From positions 29,095,927 to 29,159,926 of the forward strand of contig OZ038451.1 in assembly GCA_964036195.1 (NCBI GenBank): a stretch of DNA of 64,000 bases. Reading direction: 5' to 3'. Of the stretch, positions 50,884 to 61,957 are shown piece after piece. The number at the start of each line of letters is the position of its first letter. Within the stretch, counting starts at the first letter, position 1. Under the pieces are notes generated by a model. It was given only the letters and a program-made list of their open reading frames with translations, was not told the origin of the DNA and ran no database searches. Source of the DNA: Sphaerolaimus hirsutus (Eukaryota > Nematoda > Chromadorea > Monhysterida > Sphaerolaimidae). The translations under genes and the position numbers were made by a program.

Positions 50884-53800
50884 GCGGCCGACTTCGGCAT
50901 GGCCGACGACTGCCAGCTGTACACGTCGCCCATCCCAGTCTCCACCAGTCGACTCGCAGCCGTGGCGTTTCGTAGACGCCTCACTACCAGGTGCCAATTC
51001 AGTTGACTCGACTTGAAGCTGCGCAGACTACCGTATTTCCTCGAAATACCCGCAGGGGATTTATTTTTTCAGAATGAGATTTTTGAGGGGGTTAAGCGAG
51101 GGGGGGTATTATTTCGCCGGAAATGTTTTGAAATCCCAGTACTAAATTGTTGTCCGTAACGTCGAAAAATGCAACAAAAAACGCCATGTATAAGACTCTA
51201 TAGGCTTACCGTATATCCTTGAATAAGACCCCCCCCCTCGAATAACTCCTCCCCCTTGAAAAACTCCACCCTCAAAAACTCTGGCAAAGAAATAACTCCC
51301 TCCCTCGAATAACTCCCCCTCTTGAATAACTTCCCCCTCTGGGTGAAATATAGGCTATTTACACAGGCCCCGGCCGGGGACCAGTCCCCGGCAAAAAATT
51401 AAAATTGTCAAAAGTCAGTAATTGGTGTGTATGGGTTGATTGCATGTAAATTAGGTTAATTAACACCAAATTTGCATGCACAAAATTTCTGCAACATGGT
51501 TACACACACCCATGCATATTTTTTTGGGGTGTGTGTAAATTTATTTCAATTTGGCTCAAATTTGGCATGCGTGTACTCCTTTGCTCAGTGAGTTTGCATG
51601 CCAAATTTCAGCTTAGGGCGATTAGTGAATCCTATTTTATTTACACTTAAATTTTCATCGATCACTGTATTTTTGTATACTTATCAAAATCCTGCCGGGG
51701 ACCGGTCCCCGGCAATGTCGAAATGGCCCCGACCAGGGTTAATTGAGAAAAATGTTTTTTCAGTAAACAAAGAATTTTGGTCCCCGACCGGGGACGTTCG
51801 TCTGTCGTTCATTTGTCATTTACGTTCTCTATACACTAGGGGGGGTATTTTGAGGGGGGTGGTTATAAACTCAGTGTCCATGTTGAGGGTGGGGGTATTT
51901 CGAGGGGGGTATTTCTAGGGGGGGGTATATCGAGAAAACACGGTAGTTTACTGCAAGTGAACTAAAATGTGTAAACTCAGAAATAGCTTTTGTGCTTTTG
52001 AGTGACATTTGAGTTTACTGAAATTAGCAGGAAGTCAACTAAAATGCATTCGCGGCTGATTTATGAGTTAACTAGATTTTTAAAATCGCTTTGGTCAACT
52101 AGCGTGTGCAGCGCTCGTCGGGCTGCCCGACAAAAGTTGTCGGGTCGATTATTTACAAAAATTTGATCGCAGGCATAAAAGAGGCGCCGGCACCGGGTCC
52201 AGTTCGGCGACTCTGGGCAGCTATTGCTACGGCACGGGGCCACAGGTCGTTGGAGCCTATGGATACACCCATTTTAAGAGGACAAGTGAGTGTGGTATAT
52301 TCTGATGAGTCATCGGATTGCGTGCGGCTAGTGATGGAAAAGCGCCAGAAAAAAGGGCGCCAGGCGCCAATGGCGCCATGGCGCCATTCGGAATGTGGGC
52401 GCCAAGCGCCAAGGGCGCCACAGAAAATGGGCGCCAGGCGCCAAGGGCGCCATGGCGCCATTCGGAACGTGGGCGCCAGGCGCCAGGGGCGCCACCGAAA
52501 GAGGGCGCCAAGCGCCAAGGGCGCCATGGCGCCATTTGGAAAATAGGGCGCCAGGCGCCAAGGGCGCCAGGATAAAGAAGTGCGTACAACACCCTAAAAG
52601 TGCTAAAAATGTTTCTTCAGCACCATAGTACACACATTCACTTCTTTATTGGCGTTTTCCAGGATGTAATGCACAAAAACAATAGTAGCAACAAAAATGT
52701 TTGTAATAAAATCCATATGACGAATTCAAACAAAATGGAAATTGTCATTTGACAACAGTCCATTCACTTCAAATAGACTTTTCCAATCAATGTTTCTATG
52801 AAATGGACTAAAACGGAATTGCAACAATTTGAATCCGTTTATTTATGATTTTGCAAGTTCAACAGTTCATCATTCTTATCGTCTGATCCGTCAGACACAT
52901 CTGATGAACCGCTGGATGAAAGATTTCCACCCATTCACACCACTTCGTCCATTTTTCCGGAGAATTTAGATTATCCACACATGCGTTTTTATTTTTTTTT
53001 CATTTACACAGCACTCACCTTGAAACCCTGCTGGCGCCTTTTTGGCGCCCTTTTAAAGCAGGGCGCCAGGCGCCAAGGACGCCACGGAAAAATGGCGCCA
53101 AGCGCCAAGGGCGCCAGGCGCCAAGGGCGCCACAGAAAAAGGGCGCCAAGCGCCAATGGCGCCATGGCGCGGCGCCCTTTAGCGCCCTCAAATGGCGCCA
53201 GCGCCATGGCGCCAATCCATCACTACGTGCGGCGGCCGAAAAATAAATATTCTTTTCCTTCGGTCGATCATGATTTGATCAGCCCCACTGACTAGGACAA
53301 AAAAAATCAAATTTCCATGCATAAAATGCAAACCAATCATGCACAAGTCAACAGTGATATTTTCATAATGAAAACATGAAGAAAAAATTTTTGTTTTCAA
53401 TCACAAAGAAAACCATGTTCACACAACCAAAGAAACACACCACCACACAGCCAAGCGAAGCGGCAGCTGCGTCTACGGAGGTACGGGTAACAAGGGCACC
53501 CCCATGCCACCCCCGCTCACCCAGCGGCCAGCCACCTTCACAGCCACAGCAAAGGTTGTCACCACCACCAGACCGACAACAAGACCGACAACCAGACCGA
53601 CAACCACCACCAGGAGGACTACCACGACAACTAGGAGGACAACGACAACCAGGAGACCGACCACGACCACCACCAGGCCGCCCCTGCCGCCGCCGCCCTT
53701 TGGTGAGGAGTGGCATTGAAACATTCGACATTTTGGCCATTCCCATTTTAAATGATGTTGAAATGCTTTACCGAATTTTCGCTGAGTTTACCACCCCCCC

Positions 53801-55487
53801 TCACTCAAATTCCAAAATATCTTCCCCGCTGAATTACCACCCCCTTAAATTCCAAAATCGCACCCCTGCTGAATTACCACCCCCCTCAAATTCCAAAATC
53901 GCACCCCCGCAGAAGACGATTGTCCCCCCAACACGATGCAGCGCTACGTGCTCACCGAGGGCTGGGACATCACCCCCGGGGCGGGCACCCAAATGTCCAC
54001 CCAGGTGCCACTCCCAGACCCTGTAAAATGCCCTGTAAAATGTCAAATGTCATGCAAAGTGTCAAAAGTCATGGAAAATGCCCGGTAAAATGGCAAACGT
54101 ACGTGCCCATTTTACCGGGCATTTTCCATGACTTTTGACACTTTGCATGACATTTGACATTTGACAGGGCATTTTACAGGGTCTGGGAGTGCCCCCAGTT
54201 CACAGTTTTTGACCCCGCAGAGTGCATCCAATGGTGCAGCGACAATTTGACGCCACAGGGCGAAAGTGTCGCCTGCAACACGGCCGTTTATGACGCTTTG
54301 ACTGGGGGGTGCCAATTGACTAATGACGCGGCACCCCCCGATGGGAATGCCAAGTTGAGAGTTAATGACGATGTGAGGTGAGTGCAGATTGGTGTGGTGA
54401 TGGGAAATTTGCTGATGTTTATTAACGCTGGCAAACAGTAATTCGAAAACTTTCAAATTTTCTATGTTTTCGGATTTTCGTTTTTTTCCACTGCTGAAAA
54501 AAAAGTCAAAAATTGAATTTTTTACTCTAAAATTCAGATTTTTCAAATTTTACCACACTATTGGTTTAAAATGCATATGAGGGCTGCATAACATAAGGAT
54601 GTACCTATGCAAAATTGAACATAAAATTTTCGAACATGCAGAAAAGCCAGTTGAAAAAATACAAAGAGTATTCGAAATAATTTAATTTGCATATTTGAAA
54701 ACCGTTCTGCCACATCTTCAATGCTAAACACATCCCATCAAAACCTAGGCACTCAGTAACCCCCGCCCCCCACCCCCAGTCTCTACTCCAAATCCTGCTT
54801 AACCACCTCCATCTGGTCTGAGTGCGTGGACGAGGGCCCCTCCGTGGTCGCCCCCGGCTTCATGCTGGTCGGCTTCGCCACCAACGCCATCACCACCCCC
54901 GACAGAACCACGTGCATGGAGAAGTGCGCAGATGCCACCGGGGAGGATACTGTCGGGTTTAGGTGCTCTAGTGGTGAGTTGGGGGGGGGGGGGGGTGGGG
55001 GGTGTTGGCAGATTGGTGGGGAAAAATGTGAGAAAATACAAAAATATAATGTATTTTTCTTTATTTTTTTCAGGATTTTTCAGAGGTCAAGAAATAGTTT
55101 TATTTAAATATTTTGAAAATCTCAAAAAAATCTCAAAAATTTAAGATCACCGATTTATGTAGACCCATAACTATATTTGTAAGCTTTCTAAATAAATATA
55201 TCGTTTTTTTTATATTAAAAAAAGCCATTAGAACAACTTCACTCATGTCTAACCCCCCCCCCCCCCCAGGAATGTTCTTCCCCACAGCCGGGGACATGAA
55301 CTGCCTCCTCAACGAAGAGACGCGTGACAGTGCCCCAGACCTGTACCTGCCCACTGAGGACGACCCAGTGGACTATTTCGAGCCCAGATGCGCCCCAAAT
55401 TTGGCTGTGGGGGGACCCCCCGCACCCAGACAGGCGACCCCCGGGAGGATTCCCCTTAGGAGGAGGTTTATCCACTCGGGAAAGTGA
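50884..55487 (+). CDS. Secreted PAN/Apple-domain protein, seven exons visible
   Basis: Exons 50884-50990, 52173-52285, 53451-53702, 53913-54004, 54199-54377, 54780-54973 and 55270-55487. All introns are GT-AG and phases match (1155 nt, 384 aa plus stop). Exon 1 here ends one PAN module (DDCQLYTSPI). Exon 3 encodes a Thr/Arg/Pro-rich mucin-like linker (TTTRPTTRPTTRP). Exons 4-7 encode two further PAN modules with conserved Cys (ECIQWC, GGCQLTN; TTCMEKC, VGFRCSS) and an acidic tail with VDYFEPRC. PAN modules bind proteins or glycans outside the cell. The signal-peptide exon is not in place; in the paralogue at 61958 it directly precedes the equivalent of exon 1. AATAAA at 55506-55511 is the likely polyadenylation signal. 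Confidence 0.8.
51029..51945. mobile_element. Composite CCGTAT-family insertions in PAN intron
   Basis: It starts TACCGTATTTCCTCGAAATA and ends with an ATCGAGAAAACACGGTA inverse. A second start (TACCGTATATCCTTGAATAA) lies near 51209, and GGGGACC/GGTCCCC-rich DNA at 51370-51740. The paralogous intron at 62964-63005 lacks it and diverges at the insertion point. Confidence 0.5.
52329..53225. mobile_element. hAT-like GGCGCC MITE, copy 3, in PAN intron
   Basis: Ends TAGTGATGGAAAAGC and GCGCCAATCCATCACTA, with 8-bp duplication CGTGCGGC (52321-52328 and 53226-53233). It is in the opposite orientation to copy 1. It lies between PAN exons at 52285 and 53451 and does not touch coding sequence. Confidence 0.9.
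53760..53912. repeat. Tandem repeat in PAN intron
   Basis: Units of AATTACCACCCCC ... AAATTCCAAAATCGCACCCC recur three to four times and run into the acceptor, providing its pyrimidine tract. Confidence 0.6.
54005..54198. mobile_element. MITE that is an entire intron (introner-like)
   Basis: The 194-bp intron between PAN exons is one near-perfect palindrome. Left end GTGCCACTCCCAGACCCTG, right end CAGGGTCTGGGAGTGCCCCCAG minus its last bases, arms about 88 bp meeting at about 54100. The GT donor is the first two bases of the element. The AG acceptor falls in a CCCAG that also ends the upstream exon, as expected of a target duplication. Unspliced, it would introduce stops. Related MITEs at 6746-6960 and 30490-30516 also sit in or at introns. 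Confidence 0.8.
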
Positions 55488-55539
55488 TTGTTTTGGGGGG
55501 TGTCAAATAAATGAGGCTGGTTTGGGGCGCTGTAATTAG

Positions 55540-56714
55540 CATTGAAAAGTTTTCCAGAGATTTAATTATGTGTTCTCTTTCAGAGATTATCTGAGATTGT
55601 ATACAATCATTGTTTTCACAAAATAACCCATTTTTCAATGCTAACTGTAATCTGTTAAATGTCATGTCAAATGTCAACTTAAATTGGCATTTTTACAAGG
55701 TGCAGGACTGGTACCTGAGACAGGTCCCGCACAATGTAATTTACATCTTAACTCAGAATTGAAATACAAATTTGGCCTGTTTCGACACATTACAGAACAT
55801 CTTACAGGGTTCGGCACCAGCCTCATATACCTATATATTTTGTCTGTGATCAGCTTTTGTGAATTCCATGAGGATATTGGCTGTGACAAGGCATTGGTTG
55901 TTTGATGTATGAGCTACCGATATTAGAACCGTTAAAGCTCTCGGTGACAAATGAAACGTTTAATGTGATAAGATTGGGAATGTGCCATTCCCAAGCCCTG
56001 TAAGATTTTAGTGTCATGCAAAGTGTCAAAAGTCATCAAAATGTTATGAAAAATGTCACACATCAACGAAAAAATGAAATAATTTGTCGTTTTACAGGGC
56101 ATTTTACATGAATTTTTTACACTTTACACAACATTTGACATTTGACAGGTCTGAAAGTGGCCCTGAAGGTGTCAATTTGAACGATATTTCTGTGTGTAAA
56201 TACTATATTTCCTCCAACCATTACTTTTTCAATGTGCAAATTTTGAGAACGGGATAAGTAATCGAGGGAGGGGGTATTTCGTGGGGGTATAATTTCGCCA
56301 GAATTTTTTGAAAATTTTAACCCCTGTTCTTTCTAGCATAACTCGGTCATTGTTTTTCACGTGTGTTCTGCATTACACACATCACAAACAGCAGTTTTCG
56401 GCAATTACGTTACGGTTCTTTACATTCATTTCGGGTGCGAGTGTTTCGAGGGGGGGTATTTTTTCGTAAGTGGGTATTTTGAGGAAATAAAGTATGCATC
56501 AGAGACGAAATCAGCTGCTAGATTCATTACATCAATCACAGAACCAAACAAAACATTATTGCGATCAGAAAGTTAAAAACACATTATATACACTGTATTT
56601 CTTACAACAGAAGGGCATACCTCAAATAGAACTACACCTCCAATAGAACGGCAGGTTTTGGCAAGTTTTTGCATTCATAACACTATTGAACGGCAGCCTC
56701 CAATAGAACGGCAG
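55540..56714. other. Intergenic, repeat-derived
   Basis: 55985-56170 holds a palindromic relative of the GGCAGTCCCAAG family (CATTCCCAAGCCCTGTAAG ... TTGACAGGTCTG). 56205-56500 has GTATTTCGAGGGGG-type CCGTAT-family remains. 56590-56714 has CTCCAATAGAACGGCA repeats. No exon seen. Confidence 0.4.
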
Positions 56715-57642
56715 TAGTGATGGAAAAGCACCAGAAAAAAGAGCGCCAGGCGCCAAGGGCGCCATGGCGCCATTCAGAAAGTGGGCGCCACAGAAAAAGG
56801 GCGCCATGGCGCCATTCGGAAAGCGGGCGCCATGGCGCCATTCAGAAAGTGGTCGCCAAGCGCCAAGGGCGCCACAAAAAAAGGGCGCCATGGCGCCATT
56901 CGGAAAGCGGGCGCCATGGCGCCATTCAGAAAGTGGGCGCCAAGCGCCAAGGGCGCCACAGAAAAAGGGCGCCAGGCGCCAAGGGCGCCAGGATAAATAA
57001 GTGCATAGAACGCCCTGCGTGTGCTAAAACAGTTTCTACAGCACCCTAGTACACACATTCACTACTTAATTCGCGTTCTCCAGGATGTAATGAACAAAAA
57101 CAACACTAGAACAAAAAATTTTTAATAAAATCCACATGACGAATTCAAACACAATGGATATTGTCATTTGACAACCATTCACTTCAAATAGACTTTCCCA
57201 ATCAATGTTTCCTTGAATTGAAAAAAATGGAATTGCAATGATTTGAATCCGTTGATTTATGATTTTGCAAGTTCAACGGTTCATCATTCTCGTCTTCTGA
57301 TCTGTCAGACACATCTGATGAACCGTTGCACAAAAGATTTTCACTCGCTCACACCACTTTATCCATTTTTCTGGAAAATTTAGATCATCCACAGATGCGT
57401 TTTTCATTTTTTTTTTCATTTACACAGCACTCACCTTGAAACCCTGCTGGCGCCTTTCTGGCGCCCTTTTCAAGCAGGGCGCCAGGCGCCAAGAGCCCCA
57501 CGGAAAAAGGGCGCCATGGCGCCTTTCAGAATGTGGGCGCCATATAAAAAGGGCGCCAAGCGCCAAGCGCCAATGGCGCCAAGGCGCGGCGCCCTTTGGC
57601 GCCCTCAATTGGCGCCAGCGCCATAGCGCCATTCCATCACTA
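56715..57642. mobile_element. hAT-like GGCGCC MITE, copy 4
   Basis: Ends TAGTGATGGAAAAGCACC and GCGCCATTCCATCACTA, 8-bp duplication AACGGCAG (56707-56714 and 57643-57650). It is inserted in an AATAGAACGGCAG repeat. The stretch near 57037-57049 shows the uninterrupted target of the LTR element. Confidence 0.9.
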
Positions 57643-57669
57643 AACGGCAGGTAGAAATTAGGTTGGGAG

Positions 57670-57750
57670 TAGTGATGTGAAAAGTGCCATGGCGCTTTTT
57701 GCTTTGGCGCTAGCGCCAGGCGCCAGCGCCATAGCGCTTTTACATCACTA
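57670..57750. mobile_element. 81-bp hAT-like MITE, TAGTGATGTG family
   Basis: Ends TAGTGATGTGAAAAG and CGCTTTTACATCACTA. Flanks GTTGGGAG and GCTGGGAG differ by one base. It is almost only termini and GCGCC units. Confidence 0.8.
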
Positions 57751-57758
57751 GCTGGGAG

Positions 57759-58867
57759 TGTGCCAATGTCATGAATCCATGTATTCTGCTGTTTTTGGCG
57801 ATACAAATCCAGAGAAATCTGCCGTGCACTGCTTTTCCCTATCACACCACTTTACCACTTGCTTGTCTCTGGTGTGCACTGCACAGGGCCTGGAGGTCCA
57901 AAATGATGCCGTTAAGTTTAAGGGAATGTGTCCGAAGACAGTTTTATGCAGAACGTGCAGTGATCCACTCGGGGATCACGCTGCTCTGTTTCCCACGGCA
58001 CACACAGCGCTTACACTTAGCACAAGCAGCACAGTAATTCAAAGCGATTGTTAATTGGCAACTAAAGGAGTACAGTTAGTATTAATACTCAAGGGGGGTC
58101 CAAGTTGATTGAGAAGAGTTTTATTTTTTGGGCGATGGAAATACACTATTATTCTGGTCCCGCTACCCCAGTCCGGGTCCCGGTAGATGGTTTGGCAAAA
58201 TTCCGGGACTGAGGCCGTATCAGTCCCGGTCCCGGCCCGACACCTTAGTCCCAGTCCAGATAAAAAATAAATGCCACTCCCGGTCCCGGTCTTGGTACGA
58301 TCTGCCAGTCCCGGTCCCAGTCCCGATAAGAAAAATTTCTGGTCCCGGTCCCGGCCCGAAAAACTGGTCCTGTTTGAACCCTAATCACAACTTGAAGCAG
58401 CGTTGAGCTAGAGCACCATGTGCACATCAGTACAAGATGACCGAAATTGTAACCCTCACAGTTCGGCAGTGGGTGGAGCTAGAGGGGTGAAATTTTGGGT
58501 GAAAACTCAAAAGACCAGATATGTTAACGTGTTAAAATGTTATGACCGTAGCTTACCCCTAGCGCGAATGGCGAGCACTGTCCAGGGACTTTTCAGCGGG
58601 ACCATGTAAATGATATTGTTGTCACACGAAAAAACCGTTCACAGCTTTTGACAATTATCAGCATTTTTCTGTGTCACTGCAATATGTGCGTGACGATACA
58701 GCACATGAATATGCCAGTCGTCACATGAAAAAAATTTTTTGTTAGATTTGTCAGAATCGTTGTTGGGCATTCGACAACTTCCGGCAACAACAAAAAAATT
58801 CAATGGTCTATGACTCTTTAACGACCAACCTGATTTGACTGTAACTTGACATGCATATACTCCTATG
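57759..58867. other. Intergenic; partial GGTCCC element
   Basis: 58155-58384 carries GGTCCCGGTCCC arrays ending CTGTTTGAACCCTA, a right half of the 3313 family. Elsewhere no exon is recognised. Confidence 0.4.
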
Positions 58868-58976
58868 TAGGGTTCAAACGGGATTGACTTTTCGGGATCG
58901 GGATCGGGATCGGGACTGGTAAATCCCGGAATTTCACGGGATCCGGGATCGGGATCGGGATCCCGTTTGAACCCTA
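58868..58976. mobile_element. 109-bp hAT-like MITE with (GATCGG)n
   Basis: Ends TAGGGTTCAAACGGG and CCCGTTTGAACCCTA, 8-bp duplication CTCCTATG (58860-58867 and 58977-58984). The subterminal arrays are GGGATCGGGATCGGGATC, a different repeat from the GGTCCC of its relative at 3313. Confidence 0.9.
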
Positions 58977-59104
58977 CTCCTATGTACTATATATATGCAA
59001 CCACTTTTTCTCAAAAATATGGAACTTAACACTCGACTTATGAAACTTTTTGAAGTGTAATTTTTGTTTCTTGTCGTCACCCAAAATACCGTGTAAACGC
59101 TGCC

Positions 59105-59136
<32 letters not shown>
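59105..59136. repeat. (ATT)n microsatellite
   Basis: About ten copies of TTA/ATT. Confidence 0.95.
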
Positions 59137-59140
<4 letters not shown>

Positions 59141-59358
59141 GGTTTCTGATCATATGTGCAATTCAATAAAAATTCTACATTGCCAGTGTACCTATATTTA
59201 CGTGAATTGGATCGTGATTGATGATTTTGAAAGGACAGAAGTAAAAAAAATGTGGGTGAAAATTAAAAGAGTATAACTTTGATTTTTTCTATGATTTATT
59301 AATAACAATTTCTTTCGTGGCGCCCGGACCCACCTTCAAAATGCATGCGCATCGAAAC

Positions 59359-60207
59359 TAGGGTGTCAAAAAATTTTTTTACGGAAAACGGAAAGGTAAA
59401 CATTTTTTTTTCACTTAACAGAAAACGGAAAGGTAAAAGAATTTTCACTCAGCGGAAAACAGAAAGGTAAAAAAAATTGTTGGCCGGAAAACAAAAAACG
59501 GAAAAATGAAATGCCGGAAAACGGAAAGCAAAATTTTCACGGTAATAGACAAATTTGCAGAAGGAAAACTTGCATGCAGGTTTGCCTGTTTGGCTTTGAG
59601 TGTGGTAGCTGTACATTATGCAACTATGGATCTTGCCAGTAACTTCACTTGTAGTTCAAGCTTAACTGAACCAACAAAAAATCATCAAAAGTTAGCAAAA
59701 ATACACTACAACAACAAGGAATTTAGCAAAAGTGACCTTTGATGTAACTGAACAGTAAAAAGTATACTCAGCTGACTGCAAAGTATGTGTCCAAAATTAC
59801 TTTGTGTTTTTTTTACAGATTTGGATACAGATAAACATTATGAATGACCGATGAACCTGGTAGTTAAAAACACCATAGTGGAAAAATATAAATACAGATT
59901 GGAAAAACAATGGAAAAATGCCAGAAAACTGAAAATCGAGCCAGAAAATGGAAAAATGGCCTGGAAAAATGGAAACGGAAAGGTAAAAATTTTTCAGCTG
60001 GAAAATGGAAAAATGGACCAGAAAACGGAAATGGAAAGGTAAAAAATTTTCAGCTGCCAGGAAACAGAAAACGGAAAGGTAAAAAAAATTTTGTCTGGCA
60101 GAAAACCGAAAGGTAAAAAAATTTTGGCTGCCGGAAAACGGAAAACGGAAAGGAAAAAAATTTTCCTGCGGAAAGGCGGAAAACGGAAACAGAGATTTCA
60201 CACCCTA
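59359..60207. mobile_element. hAT-like MITE with GGAAAACGGAAAGGTAAAA arrays
   Basis: Ends TAGGGTGTCAAAAAA and TTTCACACCCTA, 8-bp duplication ATCGAAAC (59351-59358 and 60208-60215). Both flanks hold direct arrays of GGAAAACGGAAAGGTAAAAA. The core (59540-59880) has no credible gene. Confidence 0.9.
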
Positions 60208-60307
60208 ATCGAAACACATGTTCGTATGTGATGATTCAACCACTGTCCAAAATGATGTGTAACCATTTGGATACATACAGGGTGCCGGTAGTGGTGTTAA
60301 ATGTATG

Positions 60308-60703
60308 TACCGTATTTCCTTGAAATACCCCCAGGGGTTTTTTTCAGAGTGGAAATTTTGAGGGGGGGCTTATTCGAGGGGGGTTATTATTTCGTCAGAA
60401 AATTTCATGGAATTCATAGTAAGGAACACACTTTTACATACCTCAAACCGGTAATAAACGTACTTATAAATAGGATAAATCGGGACATACAATGTACATT
60501 GCTATACAAACTAGTGTATGTGTAGCTGCGATGCAAACTGGCAGCAAATAATACATAATGTACAATGCATACATGATGTACATCATTCCAGATGGGGTTA
60601 TTTCGACAGGGGGGGATATTTTTTTCCCCAGCTTGAAAACACCTGGGGGTATTTCGAGGGGGGTTAATTCAAAGGTGGGAGGGGGTAATTTGAGGAGCAA
60701 TAT
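60308..60703. mobile_element. CCGTAT-family MITE, copy related to 855-1235
   Basis: Starts TACCGTATTTCCTTGAAATA; the right end near 60694-60703 is weak (GGGTAATTTGAGGAGCAATA). The interior (60490-60595) matches 960-1060 in reverse. Confidence 0.5.
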
Positions 60704-61957
60704 TGGAGCAAAATTTTACAGCTCCTAGTGCCACTGTCTGCCGTGTGAAAGTAACACTGTGGTCTGTGACAGTAACACTGTGCTGTGGGTTATACCACTG
60801 CAAAAATTAGGAACATGGAATGTGTGTAAGCCCAACTGAACGCACATGAAGACGTCACGCGCATTTGCACACTTGTGGTGAAGTGTGTCTTTCACACACT
60901 TCACCTATCATTACAACAGCCAAAAAATTTTGAAGCACACTTCGCATAGCATCCAAATGGGTTTGTGAAGCGAGTGGAAATGGACTGGATGTGCTTCCAC
61001 AACCTTCTGCATGGTTCCACAAGGATCATGAAATTTCAGGTGAAGTGTCATCCACACGCTTCAGGTAGCTTCACCTTGCGCTTCACATGCATCCAAAATG
61101 TGGAAGACACTTCATGAGTCTGACATTTCCACACAGTTCAAATATACACTTACTTGTGTGGCAGCACTTTGTTAAGATCTTTGTGGTGTTTATGGAAGCT
61201 CCAGCCTGCTTGGCGAAGCATCGGGGAGTGTCAGCATGAAAACACTTCACACCACTTCACCGCACATCCACTCACCAGTTTTTTTTTGCTGTGTCATGAA
61301 CTGTTGCAGCATATTTTGTGAAGCATTGTGATGTATCTGAATAAAAGTGGTGTATTTATGATGTCGGTGTATATTCTTGCACGACACACACACACACACA
61401 TTGCTGCGAATCCAGGTGCATTAAACCACCGTTGCACCAGTAAGTTTAGGTTTTCGATAAGAATGTAGGTTTGGTAGGGTAAGTAAGGTATAAGGATTGG
61501 TGGTCAGTACTGATAAAGCCCTGCCACCACTCATTAAAAAATCCCCAGTCTACTGAAAAGGGTCGAAACAGGGTGTAGGCTTGGAGGTGCTGAGGGAGTG
61601 CACCATGTGACTTTTCCAAGCCTTTTTGAATTTCGTTTATGTTTTTATTCTTTTTTTCTTCAAAAACATCCAATTACACACACACACACACACACACACA
61701 CATCGCTGCGAATCCAGGTGCATTTGTTTCATGAAATATATGACACTCGCTGCCCCGTACAACTAATTTCCACACTACGTGACGCAAAGTTTTAAGAGTC
61801 TTAAGTTTTTTATGTAGTTATTAGTTTGAGACATCACATAAAAATGCATGATCAGAACTCAGTAACCATGCGCCAATAACTTAAGCCCAAAAAGGATTTG
61901 ATTCATGCTAAAATAGTTCCACAGAGCAATAACCCCTCCCAAAGTAGAACCCCAAAA
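60704..61957. other. Upstream region of the second PAN gene; repeats
   Basis: Multiple GAAGTGTG/CACTTCAC motifs lie at 60880-61270. Two (CA)n tracts (about 61385-61400 and 61676-61702) are each followed by the same GCTGCGAATCCAGGTGCATT. No TATA box is called with confidence before 61958. Confidence 0.4.

Noticed and set aside
52106-52592. Long Ala/Arg/Pro-rich ORFs in the GGCGCC arrays (also at 13216-13639, 14018-14317, 27054-27442, 56622-57058)
   Set aside because: They exist on both strands and in several frames because the GGCGCC repeat lacks stops. They sit inside MITE termini.
53376-54026. 216-codon ORF across the Thr-rich exon
   Set aside because: It is in a different frame from the spliced PAN gene, crosses the splice sites at 53702 and 53912, and reads into the intron repeat.
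13327-57642. Regular GGCGCC units as a CRISPR or satellite array
   Set aside because: There are no unique spacers of constant length, and the arrays are bounded by hAT-type ends with target duplications.
61446-61673. 75-codon minus-strand ORF upstream of the second PAN gene
   Set aside because: No domain, no splice context, and it ends near a (CA)n tract.
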